From Litorimonas haliclonae (GTDB taxonomy: Bacteria > Pseudomonadota > Alphaproteobacteria > Caulobacterales > Maricaulaceae): DNA of 64,000 nucleotides. How positions within the stretch are numbered: position 1 is the stretch's first letter; every line of letters starts with the position of its first letter. Where the stretch lies: NCBI RefSeq assembly GCF_965138505.1, contig NZ_CBCSCO010000002.1:248001-312000 (forward strand), given 5' to 3'. Below the pieces are notes generated by a model, which worked only from the letters and a program-made list of their open reading frames with translations, had not been told where the DNA came from and made no database searches. The position numbers were made by a program, and so were the translations under genes. Below are positions 32,429-41,728 of the stretch, in pieces.

Positions 32429-33205
32429 ATGTGGGTGTTGAAACTCTACCGTCATAGTCTTTTTCTCGCGCTTTTTGCGTTGATTTTCTCTGCCTATGTG
32501 GCCGCGCCCGTCTCGGCCCAGACTGCGCCGCCCAAAGACCGCACACAGCTCCCTCCGCCCGATCCAATTCTGCCAGATGAAGAACGTCCAGAAACGCCTG
32601 ACCCTGATAGTCTCCCTGAAGATCTGCCGGACGACACAACTGATGACGATGGGGTCTCGGATTTCATCGCGCCCGATATCTTAAAGCAACCGGATTATTC
32701 CAGAATGTCATCGGAAGCTGAGAGGCGGGCCCGGCTGGATAAGTTGTTTGTGCGTTTGGCCAATGCGGCCAATGAAGACCAAGGCGAATTGATCGCCGAG
32801 GAAATATGGGCGCTCTGGCTTGATAGCGGCTCGGCCTCTGTAAATTTCGTGCTGCGGCGCGGCGCTGCGGCGCAAACAAATGGTGATATGAAACTGGCGC
32901 GCGCCATGTATGACCATACGCTTGACCTAATGCCGGACTATGCCGAGGGCTGGGCCCGATCTTCGAGGCTTGCCTTGGAGGAGAAAAACCTATCCCGCGC
33001 CCTGACCGAGGCTGCACATGCGTTAACATTGGAGCCCCGCCATTTCTACGCGCTCTGGACAATGGGCAATGTATTCGAGCAGCTTGGCCGGAATGAAGAG
33101 GCCTTGGAAGCCTACCGCGAGGCCAATAAACTACATCCGAAGTTAAAATCGGTTGAAGACAGGGTCAACGCCTTGCGGAGTTCTCTCGAGGGCGACGTGC
33201 TTTAA
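32429..33205 (+). CDS. Secreted TPR-repeat protein
   Basis: A 258-residue exported protein: signal peptide ending SAYVAAPVSAQ (about 31), an acidic proline-rich linker (PPPDPILPDEERPETPDPDS), then helical tetratricopeptide repeats from about 95 to 250, e.g. DMKLARAMYDHTLDLMPDYAEGWARS and NEEALEAYREANKLHPKL given here in part. Probably a periplasmic protein-protein adaptor. GGGAGG stands 9 bases before ATG. Its 3' end overlaps the convergent GIY-YIG gene by 4 bases. Confidence 0.82.
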   Translation: MWVLKLYRHSLFLALFALIFSAYVAAPVSAQTAPPKDRTQLPPPDPILPDEERPETPDPDSLPEDLPDDTTDDDGVSDFIAPDILKQPDYSRMSSEAERRARLDKLFVRLANAANEDQGELIAEEIWALWLDSGSASVNFVLRRGAAAQTNGDMKLARAMYDHTLDLMPDYAEGWARSSRLALEEKNLSRALTEAAHALTLEPRHFYALWTMGNVFEQLGRNEEALEAYREANKLHPKLKSVEDRVNALRSSLEGDVL

Positions 33206-33444
33206 GAGGCTATCAGGGCAAGCTTCTCAGCTCGGCTCAATTGTTTAATCGCATATTCTCGTTTACTTGCTGCGCTCCGGTTTTCCGCTTCTTCGCTGTA
33301 AGTCAGTTTAACGGGCAATCGCCTCGCCGTATATTTCGCCCCTTTGCCGGAATTGTGAACAGCCACACGTTTTTCCAAATCTCTGGCAATCCCTGTATAA
33401 AGCGTGCCGTCCCCGCAGCGTAGAATATAGACGTGCCAGTCCAT
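33202..33444 (-). CDS. GIY-YIG nuclease-superfamily protein (YhbQ/UPF0213 type)
   Basis: 80 residues, the compact single-domain GIY-YIG type: WHVYILRCGDGTLYTGIARDLEKRV carries the two signature tripeptides as VYI and YTG, followed by the arginine and GKGAKYTARR and the glutamate in EYAIKQLSR. Thought to act on DNA in repair, but exact role is unknown. It starts immediately after the M28 peptidase stop (TAA-ATG), so it is the last gene of that operon. Confidence 0.9.
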   Translation of the reverse strand: MDWHVYILRCGDGTLYTGIARDLEKRVAVHNSGKGAKYTARRLPVKLTYSEEAENRSAASKREYAIKQLSRAEKLALIAS

Positions 33445-34428
33445 TTATTCGGAATCGGTTTGCGAAGACTGTTCGCTCGTTTCCAGAGCCGCGGGTTTGG
33501 CCACGGTGTCAAGATACGTGTCCAGAATATGCGCCGCATTCACAATTGTCTGAACCGAAGATTTATAAAATTCCTGCGGGATAGTGTCGAAAGTGTCGCT
33601 GGCCCCATGATAATTTGGATGGTCTTCTACCCCCAAATAGCCAAATGGAATACCAACCGCATGAAAGGCGGCGTGATCGGATTGATGGGTCCAATCATCC
33701 GGACCGTCTTCAGGGCGATCATGACCAAATGAAAGAGTCAGCCCTGTCCCCTTGGCCGCCTTTTCCATCAACGTTTTTAATATAGGATAATGATGAGCGC
33801 CGGAAAAATAGAGCTCTCTCTCATTCTGGCTGACCATATCGAGATTGAGGTTAAAAACGGGCCGGCCCTGAACCAATGGATCGCCTGCCACAAAGGCTCT
33901 GGCCCCGGACAGACCGCGTTCCTCGGCGTCGAGCCAGACGAGCGCAACGTCATGTTTAGGCGGGCGTTCGGCGAAACTTTCAGCGATAGCAAAAAGCGCG
34001 GCGCTGCCAGAGGCATTGTCATCCGCGCCGTTATAAATCACGCCGCCATCACGAATGCCCAGATGGTCATAATGGGCCGTGACAATTAAAATCGGAGTTT
34101 TGTCGGCATCTTCGGCGTCTATAACGCCGATGAGGTTTGTGCCTTCCAGTTCAATTGTCGGCCCGTCATCTCGACTAGGTGGAGAGAAGGCAAAAACCTG
34201 TGCCCGAGTTTCGTCAAAAACGCCGAGGGCTTTCATTTCCTGTTTCAAATACTCCCGAGCTCTCTCGCCGCCCGCTGTGCCCGTTGCCCGGCCCTGCATG
34301 GCGTCAGAGGCGAGGGTTTCAAACACGCGCAGCGGCGTCTCCATTTTAGCTTCGGGGGCAGGCGGGGCGCATCCAACTAAGAGCGCCGAGCCTAAGAGCA
34401 AAGTTGGAAATAAAGTCTTTTTCATCAT
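33445..34428 (-). CDS. M28 family zinc aminopeptidase, lipoprotein
   Basis: A 327-residue peptidase with lipobox LVGC (about 17-20). Zinc ligands and catalytic residues are visible in order: VTAHYDHLG (H, D), NGADDNASGSAALF (D), LDAEERGLSGARAF (E-E), NLDMVSQ (D), and QSDHAAFHAVGIP (H), so both metal sites are complete. It should trim peptides in the periplasm. The next gene upstream in the operon encodes another zinc peptidase, M19. Confidence 0.92.
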   Translation of the reverse strand: MMKKTLFPTLLLGSALLVGCAPPAPEAKMETPLRVFETLASDAMQGRATGTAGGERAREYLKQEMKALGVFDETRAQVFAFSPPSRDDGPTIELEGTNLIGVIDAEDADKTPILIVTAHYDHLGIRDGGVIYNGADDNASGSAALFAIAESFAERPPKHDVALVWLDAEERGLSGARAFVAGDPLVQGRPVFNLNLDMVSQNERELYFSGAHHYPILKTLMEKAAKGTGLTLSFGHDRPEDGPDDWTHQSDHAAFHAVGIPFGYLGVEDHPNYHGASDTFDTIPQEFYKSSVQTIVNAAHILDTYLDTVAKPAALETSEQSSQTDSE

Positions 34429-34438
34429 TGAGCGGGTC

Positions 34439-35599
34439 TTAATCCGGGAGATTGATTTTGAAAAATTGACGGGCGTTTTCTCCCATCACCTTTCGTAAAG
34501 TCGGCTCGTTCATGCCTTGCGCGAGGAGCTCACTTGTCAGCGCGGCTAGCTCAGACGTGTCAAACGCCGTTTCGACAGTGCCGTCGAAATCAGAACCCAG
34601 CGCGACGGCGTCTTCGCCGAGCAGGTCGACGGCATGGATGATTGCGGCGGCGACGCCTTTGGGGGTGATGTCGCAGATAACCCCTTCGAAATAACCAATG
34701 CCAATAATCCCGCCACGCGCAACAATTTCCTTTAAAACCTCATCGGGCAGATTTCGGTTGGCCGTCTTCGGGCAATGGCTGATGGTTCCGCCGTGAGATA
34801 TGAAGAGAGGACGCTCCGTAATGGCGAGCGTGTCCCTAACCGAGGCGACGGAAGAATGGGCCACATCAATAATAATGCCTTGGCGTTCCATTTCTCGGAC
34901 AGCCTCTTTCCCGAATTCTGTTAGTCCCGCCTGACTCTGGCCGTGCATGGAGCCGCCAAGTTCATTATCGAAAAAATGCTGAAGTCCCATCGCGCGGTAG
35001 CCTTCTGCATAGAGGCGGGCAATGTTTTCTATCTTGCCTTCGAGGGGATGGGCCCCTTCTGTTAGTAGGAGCCCGACGAGAATATCGCTCGGTTGGTCCA
35101 TATCGGATTTAGTCTTAGCAATGACGAGTTTGTTTTCGTCTTTTTCCGCGAGCTTATGCAGACGTCGCGCCTGAAACGCGGCGCGTTCGTAAATTGAATC
35201 CCATGTTCTCAGTGGCCAGAGCTGCGCTTTAGCGAGCATGGCAATGTCGTCAGGTGCATCGGCGGAGTTCTCATCAAAGTTTAATCCTCGCGGCGATTTG
35301 GTGACAGCGGAAAACACCTGAAAGTCCACTCCGCCCTCCTCAAGTCGAGGGAGGTCTACCTGTCCACGGTCATGGCGTTTTTCAGGATTACGGCGCCAGA
35401 GCAGTGTGTCGGCGTGAAGATCGGCAATGTCGAGTGTCGGGTGAATCGCCTTAGCCTCAGCAGAGATCGTATAGGGGTCATGCGGAGTGACTTTGTTCAT
35501 ATCCGCGTCAACGCCGGGCACAAGAAAGGCAAAGACGTATATGCCGCCTGCCATCAATAAGAGCGCGATCAGAACCAGAACAATTTTCATCGCTTTCAT
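34439..35599 (-). CDS. M19 membrane dipeptidase family protein
   Basis: Dipeptidase of the renal-dipeptidase type, 386 residues. An N-terminal hydrophobic helix (IVLVLIALLLMAGGIYVFAF) anchors it. Metal motifs are DLHADTLLW (HxD), LTEGAHPLEG (E), DVAHSS (H), ISHGG (H) and GSDFDG (D). ATG at 35599 is preferred: GGAG is 6 bases upstream and the A of ATG is shared with the TGA of the Rieske gene. An upstream ATG at 35611 is possible. Usually hydrolyses dipeptides, including D-amino-acid products. Confidence 0.9.
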   Translation of the reverse strand: MKAMKIVLVLIALLLMAGGIYVFAFLVPGVDADMNKVTPHDPYTISAEAKAIHPTLDIADLHADTLLWRRNPEKRHDRGQVDLPRLEEGGVDFQVFSAVTKSPRGLNFDENSADAPDDIAMLAKAQLWPLRTWDSIYERAAFQARRLHKLAEKDENKLVIAKTKSDMDQPSDILVGLLLTEGAHPLEGKIENIARLYAEGYRAMGLQHFFDNELGGSMHGQSQAGLTEFGKEAVREMERQGIIIDVAHSSVASVRDTLAITERPLFISHGGTISHCPKTANRNLPDEVLKEIVARGGIIGIGYFEGVICDITPKGVAAAIIHAVDLLGEDAVALGSDFDGTVETAFDTSELAALTSELLAQGMNEPTLRKVMGENARQFFKINLPD

Positions 35600-36648
35600 C
35601 AACTTCTCCATCGCAGGGTTTTGGCTTTCACTGGATTGACGAAAGCCGACCCAGTTTTACGAGATTTTGCCCAAGCTTTTTTAAGCGCGAAATACCACTT
35701 CGCTTGTGTATCGGAATCCTCGACCAGCAAGAGGGTTGGATCGTGAGCGAGACCCATTTGCTGAAGGTCGACCATGTCGGCGTCCTGACGGAGGAAAGCT
35801 CTCGCGCCAATTCGAATGAGCGGTGAGAGCGCTTTAAACAGGCCGTGATCGGTAAAAAATATCTGCCGGATTTGTGTGCGGCTTTCATCCAGAGGCGTGA
35901 CAGCGGTGAAAGACAAAACTGTTTTTTTTCCAACTTTAATTTCCTCTGTCCTGATACCAGGCAGGCGGAAATTAATTTCTGTCACGGGTTTTCCGCCGAG
36001 CAGTTTATAGGCGAAGCTATTGGACGAGGGACTATGGGCCACCATGGAAAATCCGCGTTCGACAGGTGCAAAGTCTTTGGCTTTTTCATGCATGGAATGT
36101 TCAGATCTCCACCACCATTGCCGGTGAACATAGGGGCCGTGGGCCGGATCCATCAGGCCGATGACCGCATGATCGACGTGGCAGTTCAGTGTCAAGGAAT
36201 CGTCAAGGGTCGCCTTGCGGTCGGCGAAGGCAAAACGCGGGGGATCAATACATGGAGTGCCCGCGAAACGTTTATCTGACGAAATGAATATCCAGAGGAG
36301 CGCCCCGTCTTCCCGCACCGGGAAGGTGCGGACTTTTATCTTTTCGGTTTCCATGTCCTGCCCATCGCACAGGGCAGGTATCTCTTTGCAGGCACCGTCC
36401 TCAATGCCGAACCGCCAGCCATGGTATGGGCATTCGACCGTTCCGGATTTGAGGCAGCCAGAGGACAGCGGCGCGGCGCGGTGCGGGCAAATATCGCGCA
36501 GGGCAAAAACTTTGCCGTTTTCATCGCGGCCCAGAGTTACTGGCTCTCCGGCAATTTCGCGGCGCACCATTTTTCCGCGCTTCACATCCGAAGACAGTCC
36601 GGCAAAATACCAGATATCAAAAACAAAATTGGTCGTGGAGGCCGCCAT
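35599..36648 (-). CDS. Rieske non-haem iron oxygenase
   Basis: A 349-residue oxygenase alpha-subunit-like protein. The [2Fe-2S] Rieske motif is CPHRAAPLS plus CPYHGWRFG (spacing CxH-x16-CxxH). The mononuclear iron site is indicated by HVDHAVIGLMDPAHGPYVH and QDADMVDLQ. It resembles the short family used on sterols, carnitine or aromatic substrates; the substrate is not identifiable. ATG at 36648 gives a standard N-terminus (MAASTTNFVFDIWYFAG); another ATG at 36672 overlaps the upstream gene. Reductase partner not seen here. Embedded in an operon of housekeeping genes. Confidence 0.88.
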   Translation of the reverse strand: MAASTTNFVFDIWYFAGLSSDVKRGKMVRREIAGEPVTLGRDENGKVFALRDICPHRAAPLSSGCLKSGTVECPYHGWRFGIEDGACKEIPALCDGQDMETEKIKVRTFPVREDGALLWIFISSDKRFAGTPCIDPPRFAFADRKATLDDSLTLNCHVDHAVIGLMDPAHGPYVHRQWWWRSEHSMHEKAKDFAPVERGFSMVAHSPSSNSFAYKLLGGKPVTEINFRLPGIRTEEIKVGKKTVLSFTAVTPLDESRTQIRQIFFTDHGLFKALSPLIRIGARAFLRQDADMVDLQQMGLAHDPTLLLVEDSDTQAKWYFALKKAWAKSRKTGSAFVNPVKAKTLRWRS

Positions 36649-36655
36649 GGGTCGT

Positions 36656-37279
36656 CTATATCGCCCCTTCATCGCCCTTACTAGCGGGGAGATTGAGTTT
36701 ATAAATAATCGTCACCGCGCGAAGGAGGAAGACAAGAGACGCGCCAGCCGTTAGGGAAATAGGTTCTGAATAACCATATTGTCGCGTGACGAAATAAACA
36801 GCTGCCCCCAGAAAGGCAGCCGTGGCGTAAATGTCGGCTTTCAGGAGCATGGGCGTTTCGTTGCAGACAACATCGCGCAATAGCCCGCCTGCTGTCGCCG
36901 TAATTGTTCCCATAATGGTGCAGATAACAAAACCATATCCAAGCGAGGCGGCCTTAGAGGCGCCGACGACAGCGAAAAGCGCCAGCCCGGCAGAGTCGAG
37001 CCATCGCAGGCTTTTGAACTTTGTCCAGAAACGCGGCGCCAGGAACGCGGCGACCCCGGCGCTTGAGGCGATTAATAGGCTAACTTGATCGGAGAGCCAG
37101 AAGACGGGTTCACCCAGTAGGACGTCCCGCAACGTCCCGCCGCCAATAGCCGGCAGAAGCGAGATAACAACAACCCCGAAAATATCCATGCGCTGACGCA
37201 CCGCCATAAGGCCGCCGGACACAGCAAAAACAAAAACGCCGATCCAGTCATAAATATCAATAAAGAGTTCGGGACTCAT
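36656..37279 (-). CDS. TRIC/UPF0126 (YicG-like) membrane protein
   Basis: A 207-residue membrane protein with two internally similar repeats of three helices, the UPF0126/TRIC-type fold. Motifs GVFVFAVSGGLMAVRQRMDIFGVV and GGGTLRDVLLG (first repeat) and GGLLRDVVCNETP (second repeat) are typical; family members can act as cation channels. ATG at 37279 overlaps the gluQ TGA (ATGA) and is preferred over an upstream start. Confidence 0.92.
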   Translation of the reverse strand: MSPELFIDIYDWIGVFVFAVSGGLMAVRQRMDIFGVVVISLLPAIGGGTLRDVLLGEPVFWLSDQVSLLIASSAGVAAFLAPRFWTKFKSLRWLDSAGLALFAVVGASKAASLGYGFVICTIMGTITATAGGLLRDVVCNETPMLLKADIYATAAFLGAAVYFVTRQYGYSEPISLTAGASLVFLLRAVTIIYKLNLPASKGDEGAI

Positions 37280-38118
37280 ATTGAGTAAGCTCTCGTCATA
37301 TCCCAAATATCCTCTGGCGTTTGCCCTGCCTCTCGTAAGCTTTGTAGCGCGGTATCGAGATTGCGCTTGGATAATTTCTCGCCTGCCTCATTCATCATTA
37401 GTCCATGATGATAATATATCGGTGTGGGCCAGCCCATAAGCGCCTGTATTAAAACCTGCAAGGGCGTTTCGTGAAAGAGGTCTGCCCCGCGGACGACATA
37501 GGAAATTTCCTGCTTCCAGTCATCATGCGGTCCTGCGATCATATAACTGCAGCCTATGTCCTTGCGCGCGATAACAGGATCAAGGTCGTTTTGATCGAAA
37601 AACTCACGGGCATCGTGAACGCCTTTATGAATAGGCCCGATATCTTCAAAGCTTAGAGGGCCGATAGTCTGCAGAGCCTTTGGCAGGTTGAGGCGGATGG
37701 CGACGGGGAGGGTCGGGCAGTCTTGATGAGATGACTTTAAGAGCTGTGCCTTTAATGCAGAGGCGTCAATATCTTTCATATTACCGGGATGAGGTCGTTT
37801 TCCTTCTTTGATATCTTTTCGCGTCAATTCACACGGATATACCAGTCCGCGATCAATCAATTCCGAGACAGGTTTTGCGTAATCCGGATAGTATTGGCTT
37901 TGCACTCTGACCGGAAGCGGCCAATCAAAGCCAAGCCAATCTAAATCTGCGTAGAGGCTTTTGGTGAACGCTTCTTTGCAGCGCGTATGATCCGTATCTT
38001 CTATCCTCAAAAGACATTGACCGCCCTTCGCTTGCGCAAAATCAAACGCTTCTTTCGCCGCCAGGGCGTGGCCGATGTGGAGAAATCCAGTCGGGGAGGG
38101 GGCAAACCGGGTTCGCAT
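37276..38118 (-). CDS. gluQ: Glutamyl-Q tRNA(Asp) synthetase
   Basis: Attaches glutamate to the queuosine base of tRNA-Asp. 280 residues, the size of this truncated GluRS paralogue (no anticodon-binding domain). HIGH motif is FLHIGHALAAKEAF; the KMSKS equivalent is EKLSKRN; the central ADLFHETPLQVLIQ and IARKDIGCSYMIAGPHDDW segments are typical. It starts 6 bases after the HerA-like gene. Confidence 0.94.
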   Translation of the reverse strand: MRTRFAPSPTGFLHIGHALAAKEAFDFAQAKGGQCLLRIEDTDHTRCKEAFTKSLYADLDWLGFDWPLPVRVQSQYYPDYAKPVSELIDRGLVYPCELTRKDIKEGKRPHPGNMKDIDASALKAQLLKSSHQDCPTLPVAIRLNLPKALQTIGPLSFEDIGPIHKGVHDAREFFDQNDLDPVIARKDIGCSYMIAGPHDDWKQEISYVVRGADLFHETPLQVLIQALMGWPTPIYYHHGLMMNEAGEKLSKRNLDTALQSLREAGQTPEDIWDMTRAYSI

Positions 38119-38124
38119 GCCGAT

Positions 38125-39666
38125 TTATTTCCGCATGAATCCGCCGAGAATTCCTCTTATAATGCGTCGGCTTTCAGTTCTCATAAGCTGGCGCCCAACC
38201 AACTTAATTTCATGCAGAATATGATCTGAAGCCGTTTTCTTTCTTCGGCTGGAGGATCTGCGAGATGTTGTTTTCTTACGGGCTGCTTTTTCCTTAGCCT
38301 TTTGCGCGTCTGCTTCCGCTTTAGCCGCGGCCTTTTCCATCGCTTCCGCTCTTTTTGCGAGCACTTCATAGGCGCTCTCACGGTCAACCGACTTGTCGTA
38401 AGCTTCGCCCACAGGGCTGTTCGCGATTATGGCTTTGCGTTCGGGCCGTGTGGCGGGGCCAAGCCGGGAGGCAGGCGGTCTGATGAGAGTGCGTCCGACA
38501 ATGCCGGGGACGCCGTCTTCGTCGAGCAGACTCACAAGCGCTTCGCCAACGCCTAAATCCGTAATAACTTCTTCTGTGTCAAAAGCCGGATTTTCCCGAA
38601 AAGAGCTGGCCGCTGCGCGAACGGCGCGCTGTTCTTTGGGCGTGTAAGCCCTGAGGGCATGCTGAATACGGTTGCCGAGCTGGCCTAAAACGCTGTCAGG
38701 AATATCCATTGGGTTTTGAGTGACGAAAAAGACGCCGACCCCTTTAGAGCGGATGAGGCGGGCAACCTGCTCGATTTTATCGATAAGGGCATCCGGAGCA
38801 TCGTCGAAAAGCAGGTGCGCTTCATCGAAAAAGAACACCATTTTGGGTTTGTCCGGATTGCCGACTTCTGGAAGCTCTTCGAATAATTCGGAGAGCAGCC
38901 AGAGGAGGAAGGTTGCATAAAGCGACGGAGAATTAATTAATTTATCGGCTGCCAATATGGAGACGACGCCTTTCCCGTCTTCATTTACCCGCATTAAATC
39001 TTCAAGCTTAAGAGCTGGCTCTCCAAAAAACTGTTCCGCTCCGGCTCGCTCCAATCTTAAGAGGCTACGCTGTATGGCGGCTACGGACTGACTTGTGACA
39101 TTGCCGTATTCGCGGCTGATTTCAGCTTTGTTATCGGACAGGAAATTCAATAAGGCGCGAAGGTCTTTTAAATCGAGCAGGAACATGCCTTCGTCATCGG
39201 CTAATTCAAAGGCAATGGTCAAAATGCCTTCTTGAGTTTCGTTTAATTCCATAAGGCGCGCCAGAAGGGTCGGCCCCATTTCTGAGATTGTCGTTCGAAC
39301 CGGATGGCCTTGCTTGCCGTAAAGGTCCCAGAAAAGCGTCGGCATCGCTTCATAGCCATATCCCTTTTGCAGCATCCCTTCATAGTCATTTCCTATGAGA
39401 CCAATTTTTCGCGCGCGGGAGAGCAGTTTTTCGTGAAGCTTGTGTTTTTCTGATCCGGCCTGAGAAATGCCCGAGAGATCCCCTTTCACATCAGCTGCGA
39501 AGACGGGCACGCCGGCCTTGGAAAAGCCTTCAGTCAAAATCTGAAGGGTGACGGTTTTGCCGGTGCCGGTTGCCCCCGCAATCAACCCGTGCCGATTTGC
39601 CATTTTCAATAAAAGGTTTTGTTTGACGTCTTCGGTATCAGTGCCGACAAAGATATGGTCTGTCAT
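38125..39666 (-). CDS. HerA-like (DUF853) ATPase
   Basis: A 513-residue P-loop ATPase of the HerA/VirB4 superfamily. Walker A is GATGTGKTVTLQI (about 30-42), Walker B VFFFDEAHLLFDDAPD, then FVTQNPMDIPDSVLGQLGNRIQHALRAYTP as a sensor region. The C-terminal tail is a lysine/arginine-rich coiled coil (AEADAQKAKEKAARKKTTSRR). The DUF853 group is widespread and of unknown role, probably DNA-associated. First gene of a minus-strand run to gluQ, the TRIC protein, the Rieske oxygenase and the peptidases; divergent from the AI-2E gene. Confidence 0.92.
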   Translation of the reverse strand: MTDHIFVGTDTEDVKQNLLLKMANRHGLIAGATGTGKTVTLQILTEGFSKAGVPVFAADVKGDLSGISQAGSEKHKLHEKLLSRARKIGLIGNDYEGMLQKGYGYEAMPTLFWDLYGKQGHPVRTTISEMGPTLLARLMELNETQEGILTIAFELADDEGMFLLDLKDLRALLNFLSDNKAEISREYGNVTSQSVAAIQRSLLRLERAGAEQFFGEPALKLEDLMRVNEDGKGVVSILAADKLINSPSLYATFLLWLLSELFEELPEVGNPDKPKMVFFFDEAHLLFDDAPDALIDKIEQVARLIRSKGVGVFFVTQNPMDIPDSVLGQLGNRIQHALRAYTPKEQRAVRAAASSFRENPAFDTEEVITDLGVGEALVSLLDEDGVPGIVGRTLIRPPASRLGPATRPERKAIIANSPVGEAYDKSVDRESAYEVLAKRAEAMEKAAAKAEADAQKAKEKAARKKTTSRRSSSRRKKTASDHILHEIKLVGRQLMRTESRRIIRGILGGFMRK

Positions 39667-39782
39667 GAAAGCCTACTTTCGTTTTCCTTAAATTTGTTAT
39701 GTAACAAGAGGCGGGAATGCAATATGAGTCTTTCTAAACGGGAAGAAATGCCCCGGAAAGACGCCCAATGGGAGAGACGTAT

Positions 39783-40886
39783 ATGGCTGATAATCAGGGG
39801 TATAATGGCGATCACACCATTCGGGCGAGTCTGCTGTTCATCGCTTTTATACTCGGGATTGCGCTGCTCTATGTCATTCGGGATATTATCACGCCTTTTG
39901 CCTTGGCAGTCTTTATCTGGCTGATTATTGACGCTTTTGCTCGCTGGATGCACCGCGTCTCTTCGAAAATACCTTATTGGTTAGCCCTAGCCGTGGCCGT
40001 CTTGACCGTTGTGGCCGCCTTTATAGGCATCGGCTTTATTATTGCCAATACGGCTTCGGATGTTGCCAAGCAGGCGCCCTTATATGAGAGCCGAATACAA
40101 GAGATTTTCGACTGGTTAGGGCATGTAACAGGACAAGAAAACATTAGCTTTTCCTCTCTGAATGAACGCTTTGAACTTAGTACAAAATTGCAGGCCGGCT
40201 TGGCGGGTTTCGCTGCCTCTATTCAAGGCGTTCTCGGTGATATTAGTTTTATTGCTATTTATGTGGCCTTTCTATTTGCTGCGCAGTCCAGTTTTCCGAA
40301 GAAAATGGATGACCTGTTTCCGGACAAATCCGACCGAAGCCGGGCGGCCAAAGTGGGTGAGCGAATTCGTCACTCAATCGAGAAATATCTGGGGGTTCAG
40401 ACAATCATTAGTCTGATGCAGACGGTTGTGTCATATATCGGGATGACCGCATTGGGCCTGGATAATGCTCTGTTTTGGGCTCTGGTCATTTTCATCTTGA
40501 ACTACATTCCCATCGTCGGCGGACTTGCAGCTGTTGCATTGCCAGTCATCTTTGCCGCCGTACAGTTTGACAGCGTCGGACGCATTGGCCTTCTGGCTGG
40601 TATTTTATTTGGCGCGCAATTTATTATCGGAAATACTATTCAGCCGAAAATGATGGGCGATAGTATGAACTTGTCTGCCTTGGTTGTCTTATTGTCTCTT
40701 ACCCTCTGGGGCGCGCTTTGGGGCGGGGTCGGAGCGTTTTTGTCCGCGCCTTTGACGGTGATTATTATGATTGTTTTGGCCCAATTCCCGACGACACATT
40801 GGATTGCCGTTCTTCTCTCCGCCGATGGACAGCCGGATTTGGAGCCTGAGGAAAAAGCTCATAAGAATGCAAAACCCTCTTTATGA
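39783..40886 (+). CDS. AI-2E family transporter
   Basis: A 367-residue membrane protein with about eight helices of the AI-2E/PerM family. Typical parts are FALAVFIWLIIDAFARWM, GVQTIISLMQTVVSYIG, ALVIFILNYIPIVGGLAAVALPV given in pieces, and GNTIQPKMMGDSMNLSALVVLLSLTLWG. Despite the family name, substrates are mostly unknown; some are exporters or sodium/proton antiporters. The start ATG 39783 has GGGAGAG 7 bases upstream. Confidence 0.9.
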   Translation: MADNQGYNGDHTIRASLLFIAFILGIALLYVIRDIITPFALAVFIWLIIDAFARWMHRVSSKIPYWLALAVAVLTVVAAFIGIGFIIANTASDVAKQAPLYESRIQEIFDWLGHVTGQENISFSSLNERFELSTKLQAGLAGFAASIQGVLGDISFIAIYVAFLFAAQSSFPKKMDDLFPDKSDRSRAAKVGERIRHSIEKYLGVQTIISLMQTVVSYIGMTALGLDNALFWALVIFILNYIPIVGGLAAVALPVIFAAVQFDSVGRIGLLAGILFGAQFIIGNTIQPKMMGDSMNLSALVVLLSLTLWGALWGGVGAFLSAPLTVIIMIVLAQFPTTHWIAVLLSADGQPDLEPEEKAHKNAKPSL

Positions 40887-40981
40887 GGGAGGGCGCTATC
40901 AGAATTATCATCTGATAATTTCACGTAGCTGTGATGGGTCTGTCAATCGCGTGTAACGAAAAATGCATTATGTAAGGGATC

Positions 40982-41728
40982 ATGAAAACATTTACTCTGA
41001 TTGCGGCAACATCGTCTCTCGTTCTATTGTCCTTCGCAGGCATGGGAACAGCGCGGGGGCAAACAGCCTCTAATCTTCCTATGCTCACTAAGGCTGACAC
41101 CGCTCAATCGACTCAGCCGGATTACGTGCTAGAGCTTTTTACCTCTCAAGGATGTTCGTCCTGTCCGCCAGCTAATAAATTTGCGTCAAACTTGGCCCAA
41201 AGCCGCGACGACGCGCTCGTCCTGTCATATGGTGTGACATATTGGGATTATCTGGGCTGGAAAGATACATTTGGCGACCCGGCCTTTACCCAACGCCAGC
41301 GTGATTATGGGAAAGCGCTGGGCGCCCAAAATGTCTATACGCCCCAAATGGTGATCAACGGCGCAGCGCATAGCCCGCGTTATTCCACATCCGATGTCAC
41401 TTCTATGCCATTGCCCAAATCGCGGCCTCAGGCGAGTTTGTCTTTCCTCCCGGACGGAAAGCTTCAGCTTCAGGCCGATGTTCCGGCCGATTATAAATTA
41501 TCGCTTATCCGCTACACGCCCGGTCTTCAGGAAGTCGCCGTCAAGCGCGGGGAAAATGGCGGGCGGACGTTGAAAGTTGAAAATGTCGTCGACGAAGTCA
41601 GAAGCCCTGACTGGAACGGGCAATCGCTCGTTCTGGACGCGCCGTTAGAAGCGGATCAGACCTATGCCGCCTTTTTTCATGAACCGGGTTCCGTCCAGAT
41701 CGTGACAGCCACTGTTCTAAAGCCTTAA
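40982..41728 (+). CDS. DUF1223 thioredoxin-fold secreted protein
   Basis: A 248-residue exported protein with a signal peptide ending TARGQ. ELFTSQGCSSCPPANK (about 50-65) contains the CxxC pair of the DUF1223 thioredoxin-like family, followed by DALVLSYGVTYWDYLGWKDTF and YTPQMVINGAAH, also conserved. A periplasmic redox role is likely but unproven. Single gene with no close downstream partner. Confidence 0.92.
   Translation: MKTFTLIAATSSLVLLSFAGMGTARGQTASNLPMLTKADTAQSTQPDYVLELFTSQGCSSCPPANKFASNLAQSRDDALVLSYGVTYWDYLGWKDTFGDPAFTQRQRDYGKALGAQNVYTPQMVINGAAHSPRYSTSDVTSMPLPKSRPQASLSFLPDGKLQLQADVPADYKLSLIRYTPGLQEVAVKRGENGGRTLKVENVVDEVRSPDWNGQSLVLDAPLEADQTYAAFFHEPGSVQIVTATVLKP

Noticed and set aside
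40897..40917. TATCAG/CTGATA hairpin after the AI-2E gene as terminator
   Set aside because: Arms are short, A+T-rich and not followed by a T-run; too weak to call.
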